From Sunxiuqinia elliptica (GTDB lineage: Bacteria > Bacteroidota > Bacteroidia > Bacteroidales > Prolixibacteraceae): a DNA stretch of 64,000 bases. Positions 18,782 through 28,171 of the stretch are shown in pieces. Under the pieces are notes generated by a model. That model saw only the letters and a list, made by a program, of their open reading frames with translations, was not told the DNA's origin and did not search any database. The DNA lies in the NCBI RefSeq assembly GCF_900113005.1, contig NZ_FONW01000001.1, positions 1,010,996 to 1,074,995 on the forward strand. Direction: 5' to 3'. Each line of letters starts with the position of its first letter. Positions within the stretch are counted from its first letter, which is position 1. The position numbers were made by a program, and so were the translations under genes.

Positions 18782-18924
18782 TAAGTTTAATTAAAGGTTT
18801 TAGTTTGGGCTTGTCAGAGCTGTCTTAAGACCAGTTTACTAACAAATGGTTAGATCAAAAATAGGAAACGAGGACGGAAATTGAAACTTTCAAACAAGAG
18901 AATATTTAAAATAATTTTCAAGCA

Positions 18925-19341
18925 CTATCTCAGTTGAACTTGTTGAAAAAGGATGCTTCCCCAGCCATCAATATATAGGTTCAGTTTGTTGTTGTCGAGA
19001 TGGTAACTTGTTACTTGAGGGAGCATTTCTACGAGCTTTTGGGAGAACTTACTATCGCAGCAGATCTTTGTACATCCGGCCGATTGGAAAACGATCTTGG
19101 AATGCGAAAGCTGGGCGATTTGACCATTGCACTGGTTGTGATCTAATTTTAATTGATAGCTGTTGGGTGATTCAATATTTAATAGAATTTTGTTCCCATC
19201 GATTTTGGGATAGTAAAAAGATTCGATTGAAATAAACTCTTTTGCTTCCCAAGCATGGAAGATGTCCTGTGTTTGTGCTGGTTCATCTTTGCAAGAATGA
19301 TTAAACAAGGGGATGAGAAGTAGCCATAAATAACGCATCAT
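18925..19341 (-). CDS. small lipoprotein with META/HslJ-like domain
   Basis: 138 residues. A short signal ends at Cys17 (LLLIPLFNHSC), a loose lipobox as is common in Bacteroidota. The body has the Cys- and Gly-bearing pattern of META domains: DHNQCNGQ, IVFQSAGCTKICCD and a final strand pair NKLNLYIDGWGSILF. Four Cys in the middle (CN, C, CC) could form disulfides. Likely anchored to the inner face of the outer membrane or periplasm. Role unknown; META proteins are often stress-related. Lies 53 bases before the SDR pair's last gene stop on the same strand. Confidence 0.65.
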   Translation of the reverse strand: MMRYLWLLLIPLFNHSCKDEPAQTQDIFHAWEAKEFISIESFYYPKIDGNKILLNIESPNSYQLKLDHNQCNGQIAQLSHSKIVFQSAGCTKICCDSKFSQKLVEMLPQVTSYHLDNNKLNLYIDGWGSILFQQVQLR

Positions 19342-19394
19342 CTTTATTGGTTTTTAATAAGATGAAGATAAGGGATTTGGGTTGCGCGGGCGTG

Positions 19395-20378
19395 TCACAA
19401 ATAGCCAAATTCGTTGAACCAGGCAACGGCATCGCTTATGGCTTTGTCAATCGGTGTTTGCGGAAGTTGTAGTTCGTTGACAGCCTTGGCGGCGGTGTAG
19501 TAATTGTCGGTTGTTAGCAAGCGAGCATTGGTGGCGTTTAGTTTGGCGGGTTTCCCGGTTAGTTGTTCCCAGAAAGAACCGATGTTTCCAGCTCCTGTAA
19601 CGACAGTTTGAGTAAGCTTTATCAACTGTTTGGGATAGTCCGTGACTTGCTTCATGCTTGCAAAAAATTCTTCGTAGCTTAAGTTCTCATTCCCCATTAA
19701 ATAACAGTGCCCGGCTTGTCCACGAACGATGGCATGAAGAATCCCGGTAGCCACATCTTCTACATGAACAAAGTTTTTTCCTCCCGGAGGCGCAAAGAAA
19801 ACGGATTTGGGATAGGCCATTAAGAGAAGTTGCCCGGAACTGGGTTTAGCATCGAACTTTCCGAGCATAAAGGTTGGGTTAACCACAGTTGCAGGAAAGT
19901 GATGCTTTCGTTGAAAGTTGAGGACCAATTGCTGTGCTTCGTATTTGCTTCGCATATAGCCCGATTGGTATTGGACCTTTTGGAATGCCGAGTTTTCATC
20001 TCCAGGGCTTTGCTTGCTTCCGGGGCCGAAGGCATTGGCTGATCCCACAAAAATAAACTGTTCAATGCCGGCTGTTTTACTTTCTTCCAGCATGATTTGG
20101 GTCCCCGCTACATTGGTTTGGTAATAGTGCTCGTAGGCTGAAGGCCATTGGGCTGTATTGGCTGCAACATGGACAACTACAGAGCAGGATGTTAACGCTT
20201 GGCGCAGGTCACCGCGATTCGTAAAATGACCTCGAATGATTTCGGCATCCGTGCCCTCCAGTGAAAGTGTATTGCTGTTTGGTCGAACAAATGCTTTTAC
20301 ACTATAGTTAGCTTGCAATAGTTTTCTGGTCAGGTTGCTGCCAAGAAGACTGTTGGCTCCGGTTATCAGTACCTTCAT
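19395..20378 (-). CDS. NAD-dependent epimerase/dehydratase family protein (extended SDR)
   Basis: 327 residues. Rossmann fold with VLITGANSLLGSNL (the middle Gly of the usual GxxGxxG is Ser), VHVAANTAQWP, an SSxx-like FVGSANAFGPGS and the catalytic YMRSK pair. Resembles dihydroflavonol-4-reductase or sterol-dehydrogenase-like members; the substrate cannot be assigned. Its start lies 71 bases inside the preceding SDR gene, so translation of the two is probably coupled. Confidence 0.85.
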   Translation of the reverse strand: MKVLITGANSLLGSNLTRKLLQANYSVKAFVRPNSNTLSLEGTDAEIIRGHFTNRGDLRQALTSCSVVVHVAANTAQWPSAYEHYYQTNVAGTQIMLEESKTAGIEQFIFVGSANAFGPGSKQSPGDENSAFQKVQYQSGYMRSKYEAQQLVLNFQRKHHFPATVVNPTFMLGKFDAKPSSGQLLLMAYPKSVFFAPPGGKNFVHVEDVATGILHAIVRGQAGHCYLMGNENLSYEEFFASMKQVTDYPKQLIKLTQTVVTGAGNIGSFWEQLTGKPAKLNATNARLLTTDNYYTAAKAVNELQLPQTPIDKAISDAVAWFNEFGYL

Positions 20379-21189
20379 GTTGCTGGGGCTTTTTCTTTTT
20401 GAAATCTCTTTTAAAAATCTGGGTTCCTACAAAAATTCTAAAATCCACAGGAACTAAGCGAATAAAAAAGGCGTTGAACCGGTTCATAAAACCAGGGATG
20501 ATAACTGTTTTCCTTTTCAGCATTTTTCGAATGGCAATTCGGGCTGTCTCTTCGGGCGTCATAATCGATAGCTTGACATACGAACTTTGTCCGCTGATTC
20601 GCTTGGTGACATCAGAATTGGTCATGATTGGCCCTGGATAAAGAACGCTTACGCTTACCTGTGTTCCTTTTAACTCGGCGCCGAGACCTCTTGAAAAATG
20701 ATGGATAAAAGCTTTGGTTGCCGGGTAAATTGTTTTGTAAGGAACTGGGGAGAAAGCTGCCAGGCTTGAAACATTTAAAATATGTGCTGGCGCATGTTTT
20801 TTCAAACTGGGGAGTAAAAGTCGTGTCAACAGCGTCGTTGCACGAATATTGAGCTGGATCATATTATCAAGGTAATCCAGCGTGCTATCGGTGAATAGTT
20901 TGGTTCCTCCTGTGCCTGCATTATTAATTAGGATGTTAACCGAGAAATTGTCTATGACCCATTTGGCAAAGTTAACAGCAGCCTGTCGATCAGTTAAGTC
21001 TGTTTCCTTGCAGAACACATTGACTTGGTAGGTGTTTTTAAGTACTTCGCATAAAGATGCTAAGTTTTCATTGGGGAGTGCTACCAAAATCAGATTCATT
21101 TTACGGTGGGCACATTCTTCAGCGAAAGCTTTGCCTAAGCCTGTGCTGGCTCCGGTGATTAAAGTATATAAGTTGTTGTGTTTGCTCAT
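20308..21189 (-). CDS. short-chain dehydrogenase/reductase
   Basis: 293 residues from the ATG at 21189, where the SDR domain begins (MSKHNNLYTLITGAS). The frame is open a further 68 codons upstream to 21393 but that stretch has no SDR homology and is rejected. Visible are TGASTGLGKAF, NILINNAGTGG, NVSSLAAFSP and YPATKAF (Tyr/Lys catalytic pair). Probably NADP-dependent by the classical fold. The basic C-terminal tail (FKKKKPQQ onward) overlaps the next gene by 71 bases, an unusually long overlap; the tail may be dispensable. Substrate unknown. Confidence 0.85.
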   Translation of the reverse strand: MSKHNNLYTLITGASTGLGKAFAEECAHRKMNLILVALPNENLASLCEVLKNTYQVNVFCKETDLTDRQAAVNFAKWVIDNFSVNILINNAGTGGTKLFTDSTLDYLDNMIQLNIRATTLLTRLLLPSLKKHAPAHILNVSSLAAFSPVPYKTIYPATKAFIHHFSRGLGAELKGTQVSVSVLYPGPIMTNSDVTKRISGQSSYVKLSIMTPEETARIAIRKMLKRKTVIIPGFMNRFNAFFIRLVPVDFRIFVGTQIFKRDFKKKKPQQHEGTDNRSQQSSWQQPDQKTIAS

Positions 21190-21660
21190 CTTGATTCTTT
21201 TTTTTGAATGGTATAGAACCATCGTTCTTAAGATTGCTTCAAGCTTGTCGATTGTATCAAAGCCATTTTTATTTAGCTGGCTCTCTTGTTTACGATACAA
21301 AAAGCAGGCAAGTTTAGTTTGGGTGTAGGTTGGCAGGTCGGTAGGTCGTTTTAACCGATTGATAGTGGAGTCGTTGCCGTTTTGTAGCGGCAAGTGTTTT
21401 GCGCTATGGCTAAACGGGTCAAGTATTCCACATTGTAGACAAGGCTACACGTTTAGAAGTATAAAGGTAGGAGAATTCTATCGGAATCTATGGCTTTATT
21501 GAAGAAATGCATTTTTTGTTGCAACGCGAGGAGGTATGATTTACAATTTAAACTAGTTTCTTGGCAACTCAACTGATTGTTCTTACAATATAGATCAGAT
21601 CGTTTGCTTGTATTTATTATTAATTGTTGTTTTGTTTCTGTAATCAGTTTTAAAAATCCG
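21190..21660. other. 471-base intergenic region between divergent genes
   Basis: Holds the promoters of the SDR operon (leftwards) and the LytS kinase (rightwards). A small inverted repeat TTGCCG/CGGCAA (21374-21393, 8-base loop) is seen. Frames that cross the region (68 codons in front of the SDR start, 77 codons on the minus strand at 21453-21686) have no recognisable protein features. No exact TAnnTTTG element was identified. Confidence 0.4.
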
Positions 21661-22767
21661 ATGTCTGTCAAACATAGCATGTTCAATACAACAAAACGAG
21701 ATTATTTCATCACTGAGTTGGTGTTGGGATTTTTAATGATCAATGGGCTGCATTTTCTGATCAAGAATTACGACAGTTCGTTTGATGGTATTTGGGATTA
21801 TAGTCGCCGGGGAATTTATTTCCACGTGTTTTTTGTGGTTGTCGGAGCGTTTTTTTGGCGCTTGGGCTTATGGCTGGCTAACAAAATAAAGCCATCGGCT
21901 TTTGCGAAACTGAATCGATGGATGCGGACCATTTTGGGGGCTATCCTATTTGCAGCTTATGGTGTGGTGGTGGCCATCAGTTTTGGGCGGATTTATTACG
22001 AGCTGTTCTATCGGCTGACCAAGCAGGAATTGATGTGGAAAGACTACAAAATCTTTGATCCGGATTTTTCACTGATTGTTCTGATTTTCTATTTTTTTAT
22101 CGCTGCGGTGATTAATTTAGTTTACTATTTCCGAAATTGGAAAGAAGCTGAGCTGACGGCAGAGCGGTTGAAAAAGGAGAATATTCAATCGAAGTTTGAA
22201 GTATTGAAAAATCAGATTGATCCTCATTTCTTTTTCAATAGCTTGAGTGTACTGACTTCCTTAGTTTACAAGGATCCAAACCTTTCAGCTGAATACATTA
22301 CGCAACTTTCAAAAATGTATCGCTATATTTTAGAAGGGAAGAACCAAAGTCTGGCTTCGGTGGGCGACGAGTTGAAATTTTTGAAATCGTACATTTTCCT
22401 AATTAATGTGAGGTACAACGAGAATATTCGTTTTGAACTTGACTTAAAGAATGACTTAAAAAGCTCGGTTTATCTGCCTAAGAATTCACTGCAGATGTTG
22501 GTTGAGAATGCCATTAAACACAATCGGTTTGATGATGAAAATCCGTTGGTGGTGAGCGTATTTGCAGAAGAAAATTGCATTACGGTGAGAAATAATAAAA
22601 GCAAACGGGATTTAATCGAGAGTTCTTCGAAAATAGGATTGGAGAATATAAAGAAGCGGTATGAATTGATTGGCAATTACGAATTGCAGGTTGAAGAAAC
22701 CGATGAAACATTTACTGTAAAACTTCCAAAGTTATCGCAAAGTGAAGCTGGATATTTTGATATTTGA
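21661..22767 (+). CDS. LytS-type sensor histidine kinase
   Basis: 368 residues from the ATG at 21661 (alternatives: ATG at 21679 or the longer frame from 21577). Four hydrophobic segments occupy about residues 15-160, followed by a His_kinase domain with the phosphoacceptor in QIDPHFFFNSLSVLTSL, the N-box LVENAIKHN and the G-rich KIGLENIKKRYEL. No separate sensor domain is seen, so the membrane part probably senses. Its end overlaps the response regulator start by 26 bases. Confidence 0.9.
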   Translation: MSVKHSMFNTTKRDYFITELVLGFLMINGLHFLIKNYDSSFDGIWDYSRRGIYFHVFFVVVGAFFWRLGLWLANKIKPSAFAKLNRWMRTILGAILFAAYGVVVAISFGRIYYELFYRLTKQELMWKDYKIFDPDFSLIVLIFYFFIAAVINLVYYFRNWKEAELTAERLKKENIQSKFEVLKNQIDPHFFFNSLSVLTSLVYKDPNLSAEYITQLSKMYRYILEGKNQSLASVGDELKFLKSYIFLINVRYNENIRFELDLKNDLKSSVYLPKNSLQMLVENAIKHNRFDDENPLVVSVFAEENCITVRNNKSKRDLIESSSKIGLENIKKRYELIGNYELQVEETDETFTVKLPKLSQSEAGYFDI

Positions 22768-23506
22768 AGATGAGCAATTAAGCGCAGAGCGCTTGGAGCA
22801 GTTACTTGCTCGCCTGGATCAAAACCTTGAGGTGGTTGAGGTGTTGAGCTCGGTTAAGCAAGGAGTGGCTTGGTTTAAGTCGAATCCAAATCCTGACCTG
22901 ATTTTGATGGACATTCACCTGACTGACGGATCGTGCTTCGAGCTTTTCAATGAAGTGGTGATTGATGTTCCGGTGATTTTTACCACAGCTTATGACGAGT
23001 ATGCCATAAAAGCATTTAAGGTAAATAGCGTGGATTACATTTTGAAACCAATTGATTTTGAAGAGTTAGTTGCGGCTTTTGAGAAGTTTAATAAATACCG
23101 GAGCCAACAACCGCAGGTACAAAGTCAGCTCATTCAAACTTTGTATGAGCAAATCAGTCGGGAAGGGAAGTACAAGCAGCGTTTTTTGGTTAAGCTAGGG
23201 GAGCAGCTCAAGCGAATCGAAAGTAAGGATATTGCTTATTTCTTTTTTGAAGATGGTTTGGTTTGGGCCAATAGCAAATCGAACCTTAAGTTGCCGATGG
23301 ATTATTCGCTGGAGCAGTTGGAGCAAATGCTTGATCCACGGGACTTTTTTCGGATCAACAGAAAAATGTTAATCAAACTTGAATCTGTAGAGAAAATTCA
23401 TACTTATTACAATAGCCGGTTAAAATTGGTTCTTCAGCCCGATATGGGGAAAGACATCATTGTCAGTCGCGAACGGGTGAATGATTTTAAAGAGTGGATT
23501 GGATGA
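22742..23506 (+). CDS. LytTR-family response regulator
   Basis: 254 residues: receiver domain with Asp in LILMDIHLTDG and Lys in DYILKPID, then a LytTR domain with RFLVKLGEQLKRI, FFRINRKMLIKLES and IIVSRERVNDFKEW. Partner of the overlapping LytS kinase. The TonB-dependent receptor gene 170 bases downstream on the same strand is a candidate target, from position only. Confidence 0.94.
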   Translation: MKLDILIFEDEQLSAERLEQLLARLDQNLEVVEVLSSVKQGVAWFKSNPNPDLILMDIHLTDGSCFELFNEVVIDVPVIFTTAYDEYAIKAFKVNSVDYILKPIDFEELVAAFEKFNKYRSQQPQVQSQLIQTLYEQISREGKYKQRFLVKLGEQLKRIESKDIAYFFFEDGLVWANSKSNLKLPMDYSLEQLEQMLDPRDFFRINRKMLIKLESVEKIHTYYNSRLKLVLQPDMGKDIIVSRERVNDFKEWIG

Positions 23507-23676
23507 TTCGACTTCGTATCAGGAATGATTAGAAGCTGAAGAGTGGAATCGGTAGCACGTTACCAAATTTAAATACAGAGATTTATTCTTGCAAAGGCAA
23601 AAAATGGCCTGATGTGAGCAGGGATTGATTTGCTTAAAAATGACATTCAGAAAACAATTATTCAAACAATTAAACA

Positions 23677-26016
23677 ATGGTCAGAAAACTAGTTATTCTT
23701 TTAATTCTTTTAGGTGCCCAGGCAAGTTCCTGGGCACAGGAAGGGCAGGTTGTTCGTGGTGAGGTGGTTGATGCTGTTACCCAGGCCCCACTGCCCGGAG
23801 CATCGGTTGTCGTACTGAACAGTGATCCTCAATTGGGGACCATTACGGATGAACATGGTAAATTTCGCTTGTGGGATATTCAGCCTGGGCGTTACGATTT
23901 GTTAGTGAGCTTTATTGGGTATGAAAACTATTTGTTTCGGGAGGTGCTTGTAGGCTCCGGTAAAGAGGTTGTCTTGAAAGCTGCTTTGCAGGAGTTAACG
24001 GAGCAGTTGGAGGAGGTGAAAATTGTTGCCCGAACGTCAAAAGAGCAGCCGTTGAATACGATGGCTACTATTAGTGCACGCCAGTTAAGTGTTGAAGAAG
24101 CAAACAGGTACGCGGGAGGCTATGACGATCCTGCCCGTTTGGCTGGTTCGTTTGCCGGTGTGGCCTCCGAAATTGGCAACAATGGGATTGTAGTTCGAGG
24201 GAACTCTCCTCGTAACCTACTGTGGCGTATGGAGGGCGTTGAAATTGCCAATCCAACGCACTTTGCCAATGTGATTGCTTTTGGAGCTGGAGGGATAACT
24301 GCGCTGTCCAGTCACATGTTAGCCAATTCGGACTTTTATACCGGAGCTTTCCCCGCGGAGTATGGTAATGCCTTGTCCGGAGTTTTTGATATCCGGCTTC
24401 GAAATGGAAACAATGAAACTTATGAACACGCTTTTAAGGCAGGTGTTACCGGACTCGACTTTTCTTCGGAAGGACCACTGAAAAAAGGCGGGGCATCTTA
24501 CTTGTTTAACTACCGCTATTCAACCTATGCTTTGCTGGGATCGCTGATTCCGGAAGAAGCGGGCGATATTGGTTACCAGGATTTTTCATTTAAACTGAAT
24601 TTTCCGACGAAACGAATGGGGAACTTTACCCTTTGGGGAATTGGTGCTTTGGACGACCAGGAACGAGAGCCTCTGAAGGATCAGTCGGAGTGGGAAACAG
24701 TGCAGGACAAGGAAGGTTATGCTTTGGATTTGGCAACAGGAGCTATTGGCTTAACGCACAAAATGTTGTTTAATCAAACCACTTATTTGCATACTACTTT
24801 GGCTGCTTCGGGCAATCGTATCGAAACGGTATATGATGAGTTGGACGAAGGAATGGACCTTCAGCCTAAAGAACGAGTGAATAACAACACCTCGAAATAT
24901 ACTTTTACCAGTACGCTAAATCATAAATTTGGTGTTCATCATGCCAACCGGACGGGGGTGGTGGTTAATCGGCACCATTACAATGTCGATAATCGGGAGG
25001 CAGCTGTTCTGGGGCAACCATTGGTGGCCTTTGCCAACGAAGAGGGCGATGCTTCTTCTGTGCAAGCCTATTCGCAGTCCATGGTTAACCTGTCAACCCA
25101 AGTAAAGCTGAATCTGGGGGTACATCTGCATTATTTTAGTTTGAATGATGAGGTGAGCGTAGAGCCTCGAGTTGGCTTGAAGTGGCAGTTTAATCCCAAT
25201 CAGTCATTAGGTTTTGCCTATGGTTTAAATAGTCGCATCGAGATGATTGGCTTTTACATGGCGCGTCAACAAACGGACAATGGCATTATTCAGCCCAATA
25301 AAGATTTGAAAATGACGAAAGCTCACCACGGGGGATTAGCCTACGACATCAACCTGAATCGAAACACTCGTCTAAAAATTGAACCATATTTTCAGTATTT
25401 GTATGATGTGCCGGTTGTTCCGGATAGTTATTTCTCATTGCAAAACCTGGAAATGGATTGGTTTTTCAACGAAACCTTGGTGAATGATGGAACAGGAACT
25501 AACCTTGGCGTTGATTTTACTTTGGAGCACTTCCTGACCAACGGCTTTTACTACCTGGCAACAGCGTCGCTATTCGATTCAAAGTATAAAGGAGGCGATG
25601 GCATTGAGCGTAACAGCTTGTACAATAAGAATTATTTGCTGAACCTTTTGGCAGGTAAGGAATGGCAGTTGGGGAAGAACGATGCCAACACCTTAAGTTT
25701 AAATGGACGAATGACCTGGATGGGAGGCGATCGCTACACGCCTTTGCTTGTGGACGAGTCGATGGAAAGTGGGGAGTTAACCTACGACTACTCGCGTGCA
25801 TATACCAAACAGGAAGATCCGGCTTTGGTGGTTTCATTCAGCCTGTCATATCGGAAGAATAAACCAAAGCATGCAAGTATCTGGTCTTTCCATCTGCTAA
25901 ATGCTTTGGGCAACGAGGAATACCGTGATTATGAGTTTAATCTGCAGAATGGGCGTCCAGAAAAGCAGTTCGATCGCATTGTCGTACCTAATTTGAGTTA
26001 TAAGATTGAGTTTTAG
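23677..26016 (+). CDS. TonB-dependent outer-membrane receptor with carboxypeptidase-like N-terminal domain
   Basis: 779 residues. Signal peptide 1-20 (cleavage near SSWA-QEG); a CarboxypepD-regulatory-like beta domain at about 24-112 (VVDAVTQAPLPGASV, GYENY); plug domain at about 120-250 (GNNGIVVRGNSPRN, SDFYTGAFPAEYGNALSGVFDI); then a beta barrel ending with the terminal Phe of LSYKIEF. It lacks a SusC-style long barrel and no SusD gene follows, so a siderophore, metal or peptide receptor is as likely as glycan uptake. Ends before a strong terminator. Confidence 0.93.
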   Translation: MVRKLVILLILLGAQASSWAQEGQVVRGEVVDAVTQAPLPGASVVVLNSDPQLGTITDEHGKFRLWDIQPGRYDLLVSFIGYENYLFREVLVGSGKEVVLKAALQELTEQLEEVKIVARTSKEQPLNTMATISARQLSVEEANRYAGGYDDPARLAGSFAGVASEIGNNGIVVRGNSPRNLLWRMEGVEIANPTHFANVIAFGAGGITALSSHMLANSDFYTGAFPAEYGNALSGVFDIRLRNGNNETYEHAFKAGVTGLDFSSEGPLKKGGASYLFNYRYSTYALLGSLIPEEAGDIGYQDFSFKLNFPTKRMGNFTLWGIGALDDQEREPLKDQSEWETVQDKEGYALDLATGAIGLTHKMLFNQTTYLHTTLAASGNRIETVYDELDEGMDLQPKERVNNNTSKYTFTSTLNHKFGVHHANRTGVVVNRHHYNVDNREAAVLGQPLVAFANEEGDASSVQAYSQSMVNLSTQVKLNLGVHLHYFSLNDEVSVEPRVGLKWQFNPNQSLGFAYGLNSRIEMIGFYMARQQTDNGIIQPNKDLKMTKAHHGGLAYDINLNRNTRLKIEPYFQYLYDVPVVPDSYFSLQNLEMDWFFNETLVNDGTGTNLGVDFTLEHFLTNGFYYLATASLFDSKYKGGDGIERNSLYNKNYLLNLLAGKEWQLGKNDANTLSLNGRMTWMGGDRYTPLLVDESMESGELTYDYSRAYTKQEDPALVVSFSLSYRKNKPKHASIWSFHLLNALGNEEYRDYEFNLQNGRPEKQFDRIVVPNLSYKIEF

Positions 26017-26040
26017 TGAATTATTAATGGTTGCTGAAAG

Positions 26041-26072
26041 AAATAAGGCATGATTTTTATCATGCCTTATTT
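26041..26072 (+). terminator. strong hairpin terminator after the TonB receptor gene
   Basis: Fourteen-base stem AAATAAGGCATGAT / ATCATGCCTTATTT (26041-26054 and 26059-26072) with a four-base loop. The flanking A and T runs make it usable in both directions. Confidence 0.85.
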
Positions 26073-26183
26073 ATACTGGGTAAAAATAGCACTCAAATTC
26101 GATGTATCTAAATTCATTCATATGTAAATGCCTGAAAATCAAAACCTGATATTTGTTACTTAAAGGTTAAAAACTTGCGATTT

Positions 26184-26217
26184 TTTGAGTAGTCCTTATG
26201 TAAAAAGGTTAATTTTG
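26184..26217 (+). promoter_or_regulatory. Bacteroidota-type promoter of mutA
   Basis: -7 element TAATTTTG (26210-26217) with TTTG (26184-26187) 22 bases upstream. The ATG at 26245 follows about 20 bases after the expected transcription start. Confidence 0.5.
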
Positions 26218-26244
26218 CAGCCTGATTTTCTTAACAGTTACATT

Positions 26245-28125
26245 ATGGCAGAAAAATATATCAAATTATTTAACGAGTTTCCTCCTGTCAGTACTGAGGC
26301 ATGGAAAGAAAAAGTAGTTGCCGATTTAAAAGGCGCTGACTTTGACCGTAAATTGGTTTGGAGGACTAATGAAGGCTTTTCCGTTCAGCCTTACTACAGG
26401 CAGGAAGACCTGGAGCAATTAAATTACCTGGATACACTTCCGGGTGAGTTTCCTTATGTACGTGGAACAAAAACGAATAATAACGACTGGTATGTTCGTC
26501 AAAATATCCTCGTCGAAGATTTAGAAGAGGCCAACAAAAAGGCTTTGGATGTTTTGATGAAAGGCGTAACCTCTTTGGGTTTCGTTTTTAAGGGATGTAA
26601 CCAAGTTACCAAGGAAGATCTAGCCGTGTTGTTGAACAACGTTTGCCTGGAATCCATTGAAGTTAACCTGATTGCCAGCTGCTGTACATGCGAATTGGCA
26701 GAAGCTTTTGCTGCTTATGTGTTGGCAGGCAAGTGGGATCCGAAAAACGTTGTGGCATCAGTTGCTTACGATCCATTCGGTAATTACCTGCTTTATGGCC
26801 GCTTCAAAAAAGGTCTTGATCATGTAAAAGGTCAAGCCAAGAACCTGATTGAAAAATCAGCTGAATTGCCACAATATCGCGCATTGGCGGTTAACGGTAA
26901 AAACTATGGAAATGCTGGTGCCTCAGTGGTGCAAGAGTTGGCATTTTCGTTGGCACAGGGAGCTGAATACCTTTCCGTTTTAACCGACGAAGGTGTGGCT
27001 ATTGATGCTGTTGCTAAAAACATGAAATTCAACTTGAGCGTTAGTGCCAACTACTTCATGGAAATTGCGAAATTCCGTGCAGGGCGCATGTTGTGGGCTC
27101 AAATTGTAAAAGCTTACGAACCCAAGAATGAAGAAGCTTGCCAAATGCAGGTACATGCAGAAACTGGAAGCTGGAACAAAACATTCTATGATCCTTACGT
27201 AAACATGCTGCGTACGCAAACCGAAGCGATGAGTGCTGCTTTGGGTGGAGCCGATTCAATTACGGTGTTGCCCTTCAACGCGATTTACGAAGAATCAACG
27301 ACATTCTCTGACCGCATTGCTCGCAACCAACAATTATTGTTGAAAGAAGAATCTCACTTCGACAAGATTGTTGACCCGGGTGCCGGTTCATACTACATTG
27401 AAGAACTGACAGCTTCGATTGCTGATGAAGCATGGAAGTTGTTCCTTGAAATTCAAGAAAAAGGTGGTTTCCTTGCTGCGGCTAAAGAAGGTTTCGTTCA
27501 AGGAAAAGTGAAGGAAATGGCTACCAAGCGTGACCTGAATATTGCGACTCGTCGCGAGAACTTGTTAGGAATTAATCAATTCCCGAACTTCACCGAGCGC
27601 TTAGAAAAAGCCGACTCAGTAGAAGAAGCATTGAGCCCAATGGATCTGACTGCTGAAGATGCTGAAATTGAAACCATCAAACCTTATCGTGGAGCCCAGG
27701 CTTTTGAAGCTGTTCGTGTGGCAACCGATAAATACTCAAAAGATAACAAACGTCCGTTGGCTTTCATGTTGACAATTGGTAACCTGAACTTCCGCAAAGC
27801 ACGTGCTCAGTTTGCATGTAACTTCTTTGCCGTGGCTGGTTACGAAGTAAAAGACAACAACGGATTTGCTACGGTTGAAGAAGGTATTGCTGCTGCCAAA
27901 GAAGCTGGTGCCAATATCGTAGTGATCTGTAGTTCTGATGATGAATATGCTGAATTAGCTCCTGCAGCTTTTGATCTGATTGAGGATGATGCCATTTTCG
28001 TTGTTGCTGGCGCACCTGCTTGCACTGACGAGTTAAAAGCCAAAGGCATTGAAAACTTCATCCATGTGAGAAGTAATGTGCTGGAAGACCTGAAAGGATA
28101 TCAAGCTAAATTGGGAATCAAATAG
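26245..28125 (+). CDS. mutA: methylmalonyl-CoA mutase, small subunit
   Basis: 626 residues from the ATG at 26245; a 20-codon extension to 26185 overlaps the promoter and is unlikely. The non-catalytic subunit of the heterodimeric B12-dependent mutase interconverting succinyl-CoA and methylmalonyl-CoA. The N-terminal barrel carries FNEFPPVSTEAWKEKV and the mid-part AHxGSWNKT-like HAETGSWNKTFYDP. The C-terminal cobalamin-like domain lacks the DxHxxG His motif (TIGNLNFRKARAQ in its place), as expected of the small subunit. Partner of mutB, with one inserted gene between them. Likely serves propionate formation or propionate use. Confidence 0.95.
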   Translation: MAEKYIKLFNEFPPVSTEAWKEKVVADLKGADFDRKLVWRTNEGFSVQPYYRQEDLEQLNYLDTLPGEFPYVRGTKTNNNDWYVRQNILVEDLEEANKKALDVLMKGVTSLGFVFKGCNQVTKEDLAVLLNNVCLESIEVNLIASCCTCELAEAFAAYVLAGKWDPKNVVASVAYDPFGNYLLYGRFKKGLDHVKGQAKNLIEKSAELPQYRALAVNGKNYGNAGASVVQELAFSLAQGAEYLSVLTDEGVAIDAVAKNMKFNLSVSANYFMEIAKFRAGRMLWAQIVKAYEPKNEEACQMQVHAETGSWNKTFYDPYVNMLRTQTEAMSAALGGADSITVLPFNAIYEESTTFSDRIARNQQLLLKEESHFDKIVDPGAGSYYIEELTASIADEAWKLFLEIQEKGGFLAAAKEGFVQGKVKEMATKRDLNIATRRENLLGINQFPNFTERLEKADSVEEALSPMDLTAEDAEIETIKPYRGAQAFEAVRVATDKYSKDNKRPLAFMLTIGNLNFRKARAQFACNFFAVAGYEVKDNNGFATVEEGIAAAKEAGANIVVICSSDDEYAELAPAAFDLIEDDAIFVVAGAPACTDELKAKGIENFIHVRSNVLEDLKGYQAKLGIK

Positions 28126-28171
28126 GTCAATAGATATTAAGACATCAGACTTTAGACAATAGACATTCAGG
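28126..28171. repeat. left flanking repeat of the four-helix-bundle insertion
   Basis: Low-complexity AGAC/TTTAGAC units. AGACTTTAGA (28147-28156) is the exact reverse complement of TCTAAAGTCT (28531-28540) on the other side of the gene, giving imperfect inverted repeats around it. Confidence 0.6.

Noticed and set aside
21190-21393. 68-codon N-terminal extension of the SDR protein
   Set aside because: The SDR fold begins at the ATG at 21189 and the extension has no homology or protein-like pattern; it more likely holds the promoter.
23677-26016. SusC/SusD polysaccharide utilisation locus
   Set aside because: The receptor is shorter than SusC proteins and no SusD-like lipoprotein or glycan-degrading gene follows.
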